NCBI GenBank assembly: GCA_035464115.1 | Contig: DATHSN010000229.1 | Location: forward strand, 1 to 22,179 | DNA length: 22,179 nt | Reading direction: 5' to 3' | From: DATHSN01 sp035464115 | GTDB lineage: Bacteria; Actinomycetota; Acidimicrobiia; Acidimicrobiales; SKKL01 | Made by a program: the position numbers and the translations under genes | Notes under the pieces: generated by a model | Database searches by the model: none | What the model saw: the letters and a program-made list of their open reading frames with translations, nothing else | What the model was told of the DNA's origin: nothing | In this document: in pieces, positions 1-10,800 of the stretch | How positions within the stretch are numbered: position 1 is the stretch's first letter | How the letters are laid out: each line of letters begins with the position of its first letter

Positions 1-8
1 GTCTCGTC

Positions 9-479
9 GTGAAGTCCCCCGATCCCCACCGCGTCGAGCTCGACGAGATCGACAAGGCCATCATCCGCGAGCTCCAGGTCGACGGCCGCACCCCCTACGC
101 CAAGCTCGGTCCGGCGGTCGGCCTGTCGCAGGCCGCTGTGCGCCAGCGGGTGCAGCGCCTCGTCGAACGCCACGCGGTGCAGGTGGTGGCGGTCACCGAC
201 CCGTTCGTGCTCGGCTTCGGGGTGATGGCCATGGTCGGTGTCGAGACCGACGGTCCCGCTCGCCCGGTGGCCGACGCGCTGGGCGCCGAGCCCGAGGTCG
301 AGTACGTCGTGCTCACCGCCGGCCGCTACGACCTGCTCGTCGAGGTGGTGTGCGAGTCCCACGACGACCTGCTGAGGCTGCTCGACGACCGCATCCGGTC
401 GGTGCCCGGCGTGCGCCGCGCCGAGCCGTTCACCTACCTCGACATCACCAAGCAGACCTACGCCTGGGGCACCCGCTGA
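9..479 (+). CDS. Lrp/AsnC-family transcriptional regulator
   Basis: DNA-binding regulator of the feast/famine (Lrp/AsnC) family, which senses amino acids or related small molecules as a dimer or octamer. The 156-residue length is normal. Residues about 10-60 form the winged helix-turn-helix: the opening LDEIDKAIIRELQVDGR and the LSQAAVRQRVQRLVE recognition helix are typical. Residues about 65-150 form the RAM ligand-binding domain (MAMVGVETDG, then a YVVLTAGRYDLLVEV strand). The GTG start at position 9 gives the standard N-terminus, but the window begins 8 bases upstream, so a slightly earlier start cannot be excluded. The gene converges on the flavin oxidase downstream, with only 15 nt between the stops. 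Such regulators often control nearby amine or amino-acid catabolic genes, so the oxidase is a plausible target. That link is inference; the ligand is unknown. Confidence 0.93.
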   Translation: MKSPDPHRVELDEIDKAIIRELQVDGRTPYAKLGPAVGLSQAAVRQRVQRLVERHAVQVVAVTDPFVLGFGVMAMVGVETDGPARPVADALGAEPEVEYVVLTAGRYDLLVEVVCESHDDLLRLLDDRIRSVPGVRRAEPFTYLDITKQTYAWGTR

Positions 480-494
480 GGCCCACCCACCGCG

Positions 495-1940
495 TCAGCT
501 GTCGAAGCCGACGCCGGCGGCGTCGAGCAGGCGCAGCCACGGTCCCCGCCGGCCGCCCCGGCGGTCGGCGCGGGCGAGCGCCCGGCGGGTGAGGTTGATG
601 CCGATCCACCGGATCGGCTCGGGGGGCCACGGGAGCGGCGACCGGGCCACCAGCGGGAGGTCGAGCAGCGGCGAGCGGCCGTCGCCGAGCAGGTCGAGCC
701 CGACCCGGGCACCGAAGCGGCTCGCGCCCACGCCGAGCCCGGTGTAGCCGGCGACCCAGGCCACGCGCCGGTCGTGGGTGGTGCCCGCCGCGAGCGTGAA
801 GCGCGACGTGGTGCCGATGGGTCCGCCCCAGCGGTGGCTGAACCGGATGCCCTCGAGCTGGGGGAACGTGGCGAGCAGCTGGGCGGCCAGCAGCTCGTGG
901 GTGGCGGAGCGTTGCTCGAGGCGGGGGTCGACCCGGCTGGCGAAGTGGTAGACGGCGTCGTAGCCGCCCCACAGGATCCGCCCGTCGGCCGTCGGTCGGC
1001 TGTAGTGGAACTGGTTGGTGGTGTCGGCGAGCCCCCGACGGTTGGACCAGCCGACCGCCGCCCACTGCTCGGCCGAGAGCGGTTCGGTCATCACCACGTG
1101 GTCGTAGACCGGGACGACGCGCCGGCGCACCGCCCGGAGCGGCGACCCGTAGGCGTTGGTGGCCACCAGGGCCCGACCGGCCCGCACCCGACCGGTGGCG
1201 GTGTCGACGCGCACCCCGGCGCCGTCGCGCTCGACGCGGGTGACCGCGCTGCGCTCCGCGACGAGCCCACCCCGTCGGCGCACGGCGTCGGCCAGGCCCC
1301 ACGCCAGCCGGGCCGGGTCGATCAGGCCGACGTCGTCGTGTCGCAGCAGCGCCCCGCAGAAGGTGGGGGAGTCGATCTCGGCGCGGGTGGCGTCGGCGTC
1401 GAGCACCTCGACGTCGGCGCCGTGGCGGCGGTGCAGGGCGGCGTCGTCCGCGAGGTCGGCCACCAGGTGGGGGGCGACGGCCACGTCGAGCTCGCCGGTG
1501 GGCCACCAGTCGGCGGCGATGCCCTCGGTGTCGAGCGTGGCGGCGAGGTCGCGCAGGTTGTCGCGCCCGAGCTCGACGAGGCGGGGCAGGGCGTCGGGGA
1601 AGTGGCGCTCGCCGTTGGCCAGGCCGTGGGTGAGCGACGCGTCGACGAACCCGCCGTTGCGCCCCGACGCCCCGTCGGCGACGCGTCCGGCGTCGAGGAC
1701 CACGACCGAGCGTCCGGGGTCCTCGTCGAGGGCGAGCAGCGCCGCCCACAGCCCGGTGAACCCGGCGCCGACGATCACCAGGTCGGTGCTGTGGTCGCCC
1801 TGGAGGGGGTCGCCGGCCGGCGGTCGCTCGGGCCGGTCGAGCCAGTAGGCCTCGGGCTCGGCGTCGGCCACCGCCCGCCGCCCGGCCTCGAGCAGCGCGG
1901 GACCCGGATCGGCACGGGGGACGGCATGGGCTCGGGGCAC
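495..1940 (-). CDS. FAD-dependent oxidoreductase, DAO family (PuuB-like amine/amino-acid oxidase)
   Basis: Predicted cytosolic flavoprotein of the D-amino-acid oxidase superfamily (481 residues), oxidising the C-N bond of an amine or amino acid. The Rossmann dinucleotide motif VIVGAGFTGLWAAL lies at about residues 55-68, followed by an acidic strand end (VVVLDAG). Next comes the SGRNGGF motif at about 92-98, typical of the gamma-glutamylputrescine oxidase/glycine oxidase branch. The late WAGYTGLGVGAS-like stretch (VAWVAGYTGLGVGASRF) is the C-terminal FAD-binding segment. The only early start is GTG at 1940. It lies 6 nt behind a TAGCCT hexamer, so the mRNA is probably leaderless. The gene is convergent with the Lrp regulator, and substrate choice (gamma-glutamylputrescine, another polyamine derivative, or an amino acid) cannot be read from the sequence. 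The family is sure; PuuB-like function is a guess. Confidence 0.88.
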   Translation of the reverse strand: MPRAHAVPRADPGPALLEAGRRAVADAEPEAYWLDRPERPPAGDPLQGDHSTDLVIVGAGFTGLWAALLALDEDPGRSVVVLDAGRVADGASGRNGGFVDASLTHGLANGERHFPDALPRLVELGRDNLRDLAATLDTEGIAADWWPTGELDVAVAPHLVADLADDAALHRRHGADVEVLDADATRAEIDSPTFCGALLRHDDVGLIDPARLAWGLADAVRRRGGLVAERSAVTRVERDGAGVRVDTATGRVRAGRALVATNAYGSPLRAVRRRVVPVYDHVVMTEPLSAEQWAAVGWSNRRGLADTTNQFHYSRPTADGRILWGGYDAVYHFASRVDPRLEQRSATHELLAAQLLATFPQLEGIRFSHRWGGPIGTTSRFTLAAGTTHDRRVAWVAGYTGLGVGASRFGARVGLDLLGDGRSPLLDLPLVARSPLPWPPEPIRWIGINLTRRALARADRRGGRRGPWLRLLDAAGVGFDS

Positions 1941-1946
1941 GGCGAG

Positions 1947-1952
1947 AGGCTA
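1947..1952 (-). promoter_or_regulatory. -10 hexamer TAGCCT, leaderless start of the flavin oxidase
   Basis: Read on the minus strand, TAGCCT matches the actinobacterial -10 pattern TANNNT. It is followed by 6 nt (CTCGCC) and then the GTG start codon. No Shine-Dalgarno sequence is present. The geometry puts transcription initiation at or next to the start codon. No clear -35 element is visible. Confidence 0.45.
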
Positions 1953-1993
1953 GGTCGGCGGGCGTGATCGGCCGTCCCCCCGGGCGCTCGATC

Positions 1994-2046
1994 GGGTTCT
2001 TCCGGCAGAAGGGGTCGCGCAGCGCCCACATCTGCCGGGAGAACCC
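1994..2046 (-). terminator. Long nested hairpin behind the transglutaminase operon
   Basis: The left arm GGGTTCTTCCGGCAGA (1994-2009) and right arm TCTGCCGGGAGAACCC (2031-2046) are complementary at 15 of 16 positions. The odd pair is a G-U wobble if transcribed from the plus strand and a C-A mismatch from the minus strand. The 21-nt loop can fold again: GGG (2012-2014) and CGC (2016-2018) pair with GCG (2022-2024) and CCC (2025-2027) around a GCA loop, leaving one bulged base. It lies 48 nt past the minus-strand transglutaminase stop and before the next gene's own promoter, so a terminator is the simplest reading. There is no U-tract, which is common for GC-rich actinobacterial hairpins. A structured regulatory RNA or protein-binding site is the alternative. 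Confidence 0.5.
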
Positions 2047-2052
2047 TGGTGT

Positions 2053-2067
2053 GGCGCCGATGGCGCC
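2053..2067. repeat. Short perfect hairpin GGCGCC-gat-GGCGCC
   Basis: GGCGCC at 2053-2058 and 2062-2067 pair around a 3-nt GAT loop. It is just 6 nt from the larger hairpin at 1994-2046, so a transcript leaving the transglutaminase gene would meet two hairpins in a row. It could be part of the same termination region. In DNA of this composition a 6-bp stem alone is weak evidence. Confidence 0.35.
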
Positions 2068-2094
2068 CGGCGGCGGCCCCGCGAGTGGGCCCGG

Positions 2095-2972
2095 TCAGCC
2101 GACGCGGTCGACGTCGACCGCCACCTCCAGGCGTTGGCCCCGGCCACCCGCGTAGAGCACGCCGGCGACCGGGGCCACGTCGCCGTAGTCGCGGCCCCAG
2201 GCGACGGTGATGTGGCGCTCGCCGATGGGCCGGTCGTTGGTGGGGTCGAGGTCGATCCACCCGAGGTCGGGGACGTGCACCGCGAACCAGGCGTGGCTGG
2301 CATCGGTGCCGACGAGCTTCTCGCGCCCGGGCGGCGGGTCGGTCTCGAGGTAGCCGCTGACGTAGCGGGCGGCGAGGCCCTGGGACCGCACGCACGCGAT
2401 GGCCAGGTGGGCCATGTCCTGGCAGACGCCCCGTCGCAGGGTCAGGACCTCGTGGGGTGGGGTGGACACGGTGGTGGATCCGGGGTCGTACTCGACGTCG
2501 GCGTGGATCCGTCGCATGAGGTCGAGCACGGCGTCGAGCAGCGGCCGGCCCGGGGTGAACGACCGCGCCGCGTAGGCCGCCACGGCGGCGTCGGGGCGGG
2601 CCCGCGCCGAGGGGAGCACGAACGGGCGGGCGTCGACGGCCGCCGCGCCCGACGCCGATCGGAGCCACGACGCCACCTCGTCCCACGGCTCGGGGGAGGC
2701 GAGGGCGGGCAGCGCGGGCTCGCCCTCGACCACCACGTCGCTCGTGGCGGTGACCGTGAGGTGCGAGTGGGGCCGCTCGATGGCGAACCAGGTGACCAGG
2801 TTGCCGAACGCGTCGACGCGCTCGCTGCGGTCGTCGGGCGCGGGGTCGACCTCGATGGTGCTCGACCGGCACGTCTGGCCGGGGAAGGTGCGGGGCGCGA
2901 GCCGGGCGAGGGTGTAGCCGAGCGACACCGGCTCGGCGTAGCCGTAGGTGGTGCGGTGCCGGACCCGGTACC

Positions 2973-2976
<4 letters not shown>
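2095..2976 (-). CDS. Transglutaminase-like protein (COG1305 type)
   Basis: Cysteine-protease-fold enzyme, 293 residues, with no signal peptide or membrane segment, so probably cytosolic. The N-terminal domain opens with YRVRHRTTYGYAEPV, typical of the bacterial transglutaminase N-terminal beta-sandwich. The catalytic domain carries Cys185 in RRGVCQDMAHL, His228 in DASHAWFAV and Asp244 in IDLDPTND, a complete triad. The start is GTG at 2976; its TGA-containing overlap (GTGA) with the stop of the upstream ATP-grasp/alpha-E gene gives translational coupling. Proteins of this kind occur in operons with circularly permuted ATP-grasp and alpha-E proteins. In those operons they are proposed to cleave or form an amide or isopeptide bond in a short peptide made by the ATP-grasp ligase. 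The actual substrate is unknown. The family and operon are clear from sequence. Confidence 0.92.
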
Positions 2977-5672
<2,696 letters not shown>

Positions 5673-5697
5673 CCGGCGGTGCCCGCGCCCGGCACGG

Positions 5698-7740
5698 TCA
5701 TGCGTCGGCCAGCCAGAGGTAGCCGAGCGCGGCGAGCACGATGTGGTCGTCGACCACGGTGAGCCCGGTCTCGGAGCCGCACACGGCGGTGGGGGCGACC
5801 AGCCCGACCGCGTCGAGCAGGCCGGCGTGGATGCGGGCCGGCTCGTCGCCGAAGTTGACGAGGGCGAGGAACGACCCGGTGCTGGGGTGGTGACGGGCGT
5901 AGGCGAGCACGTGGGGATCGTCGACGTCGAGCACCTCGAGGTGCGCGCCGCGGCGCAACCCGTCGAGCCGTCGGCGCGCCGCCGACAGGGCCGCCATGGC
6001 GTCGAACACCCGCTGCTCGACCGTGCCGGCCTGGTGGCGACGGGCCGCCGCCGTCCAGTCCATGCGGGGGCGGTGCATCCAGCGGTTGTCGCCGGCGCGC
6101 GCGGGGTCGTCACGCCACGAGCCGTCGTCGCCGAGCGCGATCTCGTCGCCCATGTAGACGAGGGGGATGCCCGACCACGAGAAGATCACGGAGTAGAGCA
6201 GGACGAGGCGCCGGATGCCGGCGTCGACCAGCGCGGCGTCGCCCGCGGCGCGGCCCTGCTCGATGCCGCACAGCGCGGCGGCGGTGCCCGAGGTGCGGGC
6301 GTCGCCGGTGGCGGGGTTCTCCTGGAACCGGGCGCCCGTGGCGAACGAACCGGGGAAGTCGCCCGCGTAGTAGTCGACGAGGAAGCGGCGGTGGCTGGCG
6401 CCGCCCCACCCGGCGGCCATCGCGTCGGCATCGTCGATGGCCCAGCCGATGTCGTCGTGGCCCCGCACGTAGGTGACCCACGACGTGGGTTCCGGCGCCG
6501 GGCGCAGGCGCCGCAGGGCGTGGGTGGCGACCCGACCGTCGCGGGCCGCGAGGCTCGACCACAGCTGGACCATGAGCTGGTTGTGGTAGGCGAGGTCGCA
6601 CTCGCGGCGGAAGCGGGCGTGGGCGCCGAGGTAGGGGACGAGCTGGTCGGGGGGCACGATCGCCTCGGCCTTGAACACCACCGCAGGGGCGGCCATGCGC
6701 ACCAGCGCCCGCCAGGCCTGCAGCAGCAGGTGGGCCTCGGGCTGGTTCTGGCAGTCGGTGCCGAGCCGCTTCCACGTGAACGGCACCGCGTCGAGCCGCA
6801 GGATCTCGACCCCGCGGTTGGCGAGGTGGAGCATCACGTCGAGCATCGCCCGGAACACGTCGGGGTTGGCGTGGTCGAGGTCCCACTGGAACGTGTTGAA
6901 GGTGGTCCACACCCACCCCACGCCGGGCACCTCGGTGAAGTTGCCGGGCGCGAAGTCGGGGAAGACCTCGGGCAGGGTCTCCTCGTAGCGGTCGGGGATC
7001 TCGCGGTCGGGGAAGATGCGGTAGAAGGCCCGGTAGCGGGGATCGCCGGCCACCGCCCGGCGGGCCCACTCGTGCTCGGCGGCGGTGTGGTTGACGACGA
7101 GGTCGACGCACAGGCTGACGTGACGGCGACGGAGCTCGCCGGCGAGCGCCTCGAGCTCGTCCATCGAGCCGAGGGCGGGGTCGACCTCGTCGTAGTCGGC
7201 GACGGCGTAGCCGCCGTCGCTCTCGCCCGGGCGGGGCCGCAGCAGGGGCATGAGGTGCAGGTAGGTGACGCCGAGCTCCTCGAGCAGGTCGAGGTGCTCG
7301 CCGAGCCCGGCGAGGGTGTCGGCGAAGCGGTCGACGTAGGTGACGTAGCCCACCATGTCGGCCCGTTGGAACCACCCGGGGTCGATCTCGCGGCGGTGGT
7401 CGAGGGCGCGCAGCTCGTCGGGCCGGGCCGCGGTGGCCGCGAGGACGGTGTCGAGCAGGGCGTCGAGGAGCGCGTCGAGCGCCATCGGCGGCGCCGGGGT
7501 GTCGTCGGCCCGCCCCGGCCCGAACAGGCCGTCGAGGGGGCCGTAGAGATCGCCGAACCCGTGCTCGATTCGGGCCAGGAAGGCGTCGGCGTCGCGGTCG
7601 CCGAGGGCGCGCCGCGCCGGGCCCGAGAGCCGGGTGAGCTGGGCGGCGAGCGCGACCCGCGCCCGCTCGCCGACCTCGGCGCGGCCGGGGGCGAGCGGGT
7701 CGACGTGCGGCTCGGGGGGCAGGGCCATCGCCTTGATCAT
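5698..7740 (-). CDS. Amylosucrase-like alpha-amylase-family enzyme (GH13 subfamily 4)
   Basis: 680-residue enzyme related to amylosucrase and sucrose hydrolase, which split sucrose and either build an alpha-1,4-glucan or release glucose. All GH13 regions are present: DLVVNHTA (His218), GVEILRLDAVPFTWK with nucleophile Asp318, FKAEAIV with acid/base Glu359, and YVRGHDDIGW with Asp429. Features specific to the amylosucrase group are the long N-terminal helical region, SDGGYAV at 174-180, the TTFNTFQWDL stretch and the HRPR motif at 556-559. As I recall, the last contains the arginine (Arg509 of the Neisseria enzyme) that pairs with the aspartate at the sucrose pocket. There is no signal peptide, so it should be cytosolic. 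The start is ATG 7740, or ATG 7728 four codons later. It is first in an operon with the ATP-grasp/alpha-E and transglutaminase genes. Amylosucrase versus sucrose hydrolase or trehalose-type activity cannot be settled here. Confidence 0.9.
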   Translation of the reverse strand: MIKAMALPPEPHVDPLAPGRAEVGERARVALAAQLTRLSGPARRALGDRDADAFLARIEHGFGDLYGPLDGLFGPGRADDTPAPPMALDALLDALLDTVLAATAARPDELRALDHRREIDPGWFQRADMVGYVTYVDRFADTLAGLGEHLDLLEELGVTYLHLMPLLRPRPGESDGGYAVADYDEVDPALGSMDELEALAGELRRRHVSLCVDLVVNHTAAEHEWARRAVAGDPRYRAFYRIFPDREIPDRYEETLPEVFPDFAPGNFTEVPGVGWVWTTFNTFQWDLDHANPDVFRAMLDVMLHLANRGVEILRLDAVPFTWKRLGTDCQNQPEAHLLLQAWRALVRMAAPAVVFKAEAIVPPDQLVPYLGAHARFRRECDLAYHNQLMVQLWSSLAARDGRVATHALRRLRPAPEPTSWVTYVRGHDDIGWAIDDADAMAAGWGGASHRRFLVDYYAGDFPGSFATGARFQENPATGDARTSGTAAALCGIEQGRAAGDAALVDAGIRRLVLLYSVIFSWSGIPLVYMGDEIALGDDGSWRDDPARAGDNRWMHRPRMDWTAAARRHQAGTVEQRVFDAMAALSAARRRLDGLRRGAHLEVLDVDDPHVLAYARHHPSTGSFLALVNFGDEPARIHAGLLDAVGLVAPTAVCGSETGLTVVDDHIVLAALGYLWLADA

Positions 7741-7794
7741 GCCCCGACCGACGGACCCCGCGGGTCGTCCGACGCCGATCGCCGGGCCGTCCGG

Positions 7795-7826
7795 CCCTAC
7801 GGAGGCCCGCGCGTGAACCGTAGGGT
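7795..7826. promoter_or_regulatory. Inverted repeat with divergent -10-like hexamers between the amylosucrase operon and nifJ
   Basis: CCCTACGG (7795-7802) and CCGTAGGG (7818-7825) are perfect 8-bp arms 15 nt apart, in the 137-nt gap between two divergent operons. The right arm contains TAGGGT (7821-7826) for the plus strand and TACGGT (7822-7817) for the minus strand, both matching TANNNT. It may be an operator that overlaps divergent promoters. Centre-to-centre spacing is 23 bp, about two helical turns. No convincing -35 boxes are seen. Confidence 0.4.
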
Positions 7827-7865
7827 CGCCCCGGTGGGCCGGCGCCCATCCCGCTCGCGCCGGCC

Positions 7866-7874
7866 GAGGAGGAG
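7866..7874 (+). promoter_or_regulatory. Strong ribosome binding site of nifJ
   Basis: GAGGAGGAG ends 3 nt before the ATG at 7878, with the AGGAGG core 4-5 nt from the start once the last bases are allowed for. It is one of the few clear Shine-Dalgarno sequences in the window. It fixes this ATG as the start and suggests strong translation. Confidence 0.7.
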
Positions 7875-7877
7875 CCC

Positions 7878-10800
7878 ATGGCCCGATCTCGGGTCTGCAT
7901 CGACGGCAACGAGGCGGCCACGCTCGTGGCGCACCGCCTCTCGGAGGTGATCGCCCTCTATCCGATCACGCCCGCGTCGTCGATGGGAGAGATGGCCGAT
8001 GCGTGGAGCGCGGCCGGGCGCACCAACTTGTGGGGCACCGTCCCCGAGATCGTCGAGATGCAGTCGGAGGCCGGCGCGGCCGGGGCGTTGCACGGCGCGG
8101 TCCTGCGCGGCGCGCTGGGAACGACGTTCACCGCGTCGCAGGGCCTGCTGCTCATGCTGCCCGACATGTTCAAGATCGCCGGCGAGCTCACGCCGGCGGT
8201 GATCCACGTGGCTGCCCGCAGCCTCGCCACCCACGCCCTGTCGATCTTCGGCGACCACAGCGACGTCATGGCCGCCCGCAGCACCGGCTGGACCATGCTC
8301 GCGTCGGGCTCGCCCCAGGAGGCCCACGACCTGGCGCTCGTCGCCCATGCCGCGACGCTGCGCAGTCGGGTGCCGGTCATGCACTTCTTCGACGGGTTCC
8401 GCACCTCCCACGAGATCAACTCGGTGGAGCTGCTCGACGACGACGACCTGCGGGCCCTCGTCGACGACGACGACATCCTCGACCTGCGGGGCCGCGCCCT
8501 GCGCCCGTCGGCGCCGTCGCTGCGGGGCAGCGCCCAGAACCCCGACGTGTTCTTCCAGGCGCGCGAGGCGTGCAACCCGTACCACGAGGCCGTGCCGGGC
8601 GTGGTCGCCGCGCTGCTCGACCAGCTGGCCGAGCGCACCGGGCGTCGCTACGGGCTCGTCGACTACCACGGCGATCCCGACGCCGAGCGCGTCATCGTGC
8701 TCATGGGCTCGGGCGCGGGCGCCGCGGCCGAGGCCGTCGACGTGCTGCGCGCCCGGGGCGAGAAGGTCGGCCTGGTCGTGGTCCGGCTGTTCCGGCCGTT
8801 CCCCACCAACGCGCTCGTCGCCGCCCTGCCGGCCTCGGCGCGCACCGTCGCCGTCCTCGACCGCACCAAGGAGCCGGGTGCGCCGGCCGAGCCGCTCCTG
8901 GCCGACGTCACCGTCGCGCTGGCCGATGCCGTCGGCCGGGGCGAGCGGGACGCCCTGCCCCGCCTGGTCGGCGGTCGCTACGGCCTGTCGTCGAAGGAGT
9001 TCACCCCCGCCATGGTCGCCGGCGTGTTCGCCGAGCTGGCCCTCGACGCGCCCCGGCCCCGCATCACGGTCGGCATCCGCGACGACGTCACCCACCTGAG
9101 CGTCGACCCCGTCGACGACGTGGTCGTCCCCCACGCCGGCGTCGAGGCCATCTTCTTCGGCCTCGGCAGCGACGGCACCGTGGGCGGCGCCAAGAGCTCG
9201 GTGAAGATCATCGGCGAGCACACCCCGCTGCACGCCCAGGGCTACTTCGTCTACGACTCCCGCAAGTCCGGCTCCGAGACCGTGTCGCACCTGCGGTTCG
9301 GTCCCGACGAGATCCGCTCCACCTACCTGGTGGAGCAGGCCGACTTCGTGGGTGTGCACCAGGCGTCGTTCCTCGAGCGCGACCACGTCATCACCCGCGC
9401 CGCCCGGGGCGCCACGCTGTTCGTCAACACCCCGGTGCCCGCCGACGAGTTCTGGGACTCGCTCACCGTCGAGGCCCAGCGCGAGATCATCGACCGCGAG
9501 CTCGCGGTGTGGGTGATCGACGCCAGCCAGGTCGCCCGCGACGTCGGCATGCCCGGCCGCATCAACACCGTGATGCAGCCGTGCTTCTTCGCCCTGTCGG
9601 GCGTGCTGCCCCGCGACGAGGCGGTCGCGGCCATCAAGGACTCCATCGAGCACACCTACGGCAAGCGCGGCCGCACCGTGGTGGCCATGAACCACGACGC
9701 CGTCGACCGCGCCCTCGACGAGCTGCACCGCGTCGAGGTGCCCGCCGAGGTCACCGCCACCCGGCGCCGGGCGCCGATCGTGCCCGCCGACGCGCCCGAC
9801 TTCGTGCAGCGCGTCACCGCCCGCCTCCTCGCCGGCGAAGGCGACCTGCTCCCGGTGAGCGCCCTGCCCGCCGACGGCACGTTCCCCACCGGCACCACCA
9901 AGTGGGAGAAGCGGGCCCTCGCCCACGAGATCCCCATCTGGGACCCGGAGCTGTGCATCGACTGCGGCAAGTGCGCCATCGTGTGCCCCCACGCCGCGAT
10001 CCGCATGAAGGTCGTCGAGCCCGACGCCCTCGTCGGCACGCCCGAGGGGTTCAAGCACAAGGGCTTCCGATCCCGCGACCTGCCCGGCCACGAGCTGATC
10101 ATCCAGGTGGCCCCCGACGACTGCACCGGGTGCGGCATCTGCGTCGACGTGTGCCCGGCGCGCTCGAAGGAGATCGCCAAGCACAAGGCCATCGACATGC
10201 TCCCGGCCGACGAGCACCGCGAGGTCGAGCGGGAGCGCTACGACGCGTTCCTCGCCCTCCCCGAGCTCGACCGCACCCTCCTGGCCCCCGACAGCGTGAA
10301 GGGCTCGCAGACCCGCGAGCCGCTGTTCGAGTACTCCGGGGCGTGCTCGGGCTGCGGCGAGACGCCGTACCTCAAGCTGCTCAGCCAGCTCTTCGGCGAC
10401 CGCCTCACCATCGGCAACGCCACCGGCTGCTCGTCGATCTACGGCGGCAACCTGCCCACCACCCCGTGGACCACCAACGCCGCCGGCCAGGGCCCGGCGT
10501 GGGCCAACTCGCTGTTCGAGGACAACGCCGAGTTCGGTCTCGGCCTGCGCCTCGGGCTCGGGGTGCACACCGACGAGGCCCGGCGCCTGCTCGCCGACCT
10601 CGGCGGGCTGGTCGGCGACGACCTCGTCTCCGGCCTCCTCGCCGACGCCGACGCCCAGGGCGACGCCGCGGCCATCGCCCAGCGCGAGCGGGTGGCCGAG
10701 CTGCGCCGCCGGCTGGCCGGGATCATCGCCGAGGGCGGGCCCGACACCGCCGTCGCCCGTCGCCTCGACAGCGTCGCCGACGACCTGGTGCGCACGAGCA

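Noticed and set aside
774..1967. Plus-strand frame opposite the flavin oxidase
   Set aside because: The product is low-complexity Gly/Val/Arg without motifs; the minus-strand gene has clear FAD motifs.
1964..2155. Short plus-strand frame across the hairpins between 1940 and 2095
   Set aside because: No ribosome site or domain; it contains the inverted repeat and runs into the transglutaminase gene antisense.
5673..6113. N-terminal extension of the ATP-grasp/alpha-E gene into the amylosucrase gene
   Set aside because: The extra residues are a Thr/Pro/Ser/Arg-rich shadow of the amylosucrase coding frame. GTG 5672, just after the amylosucrase stop, is the sensible start.
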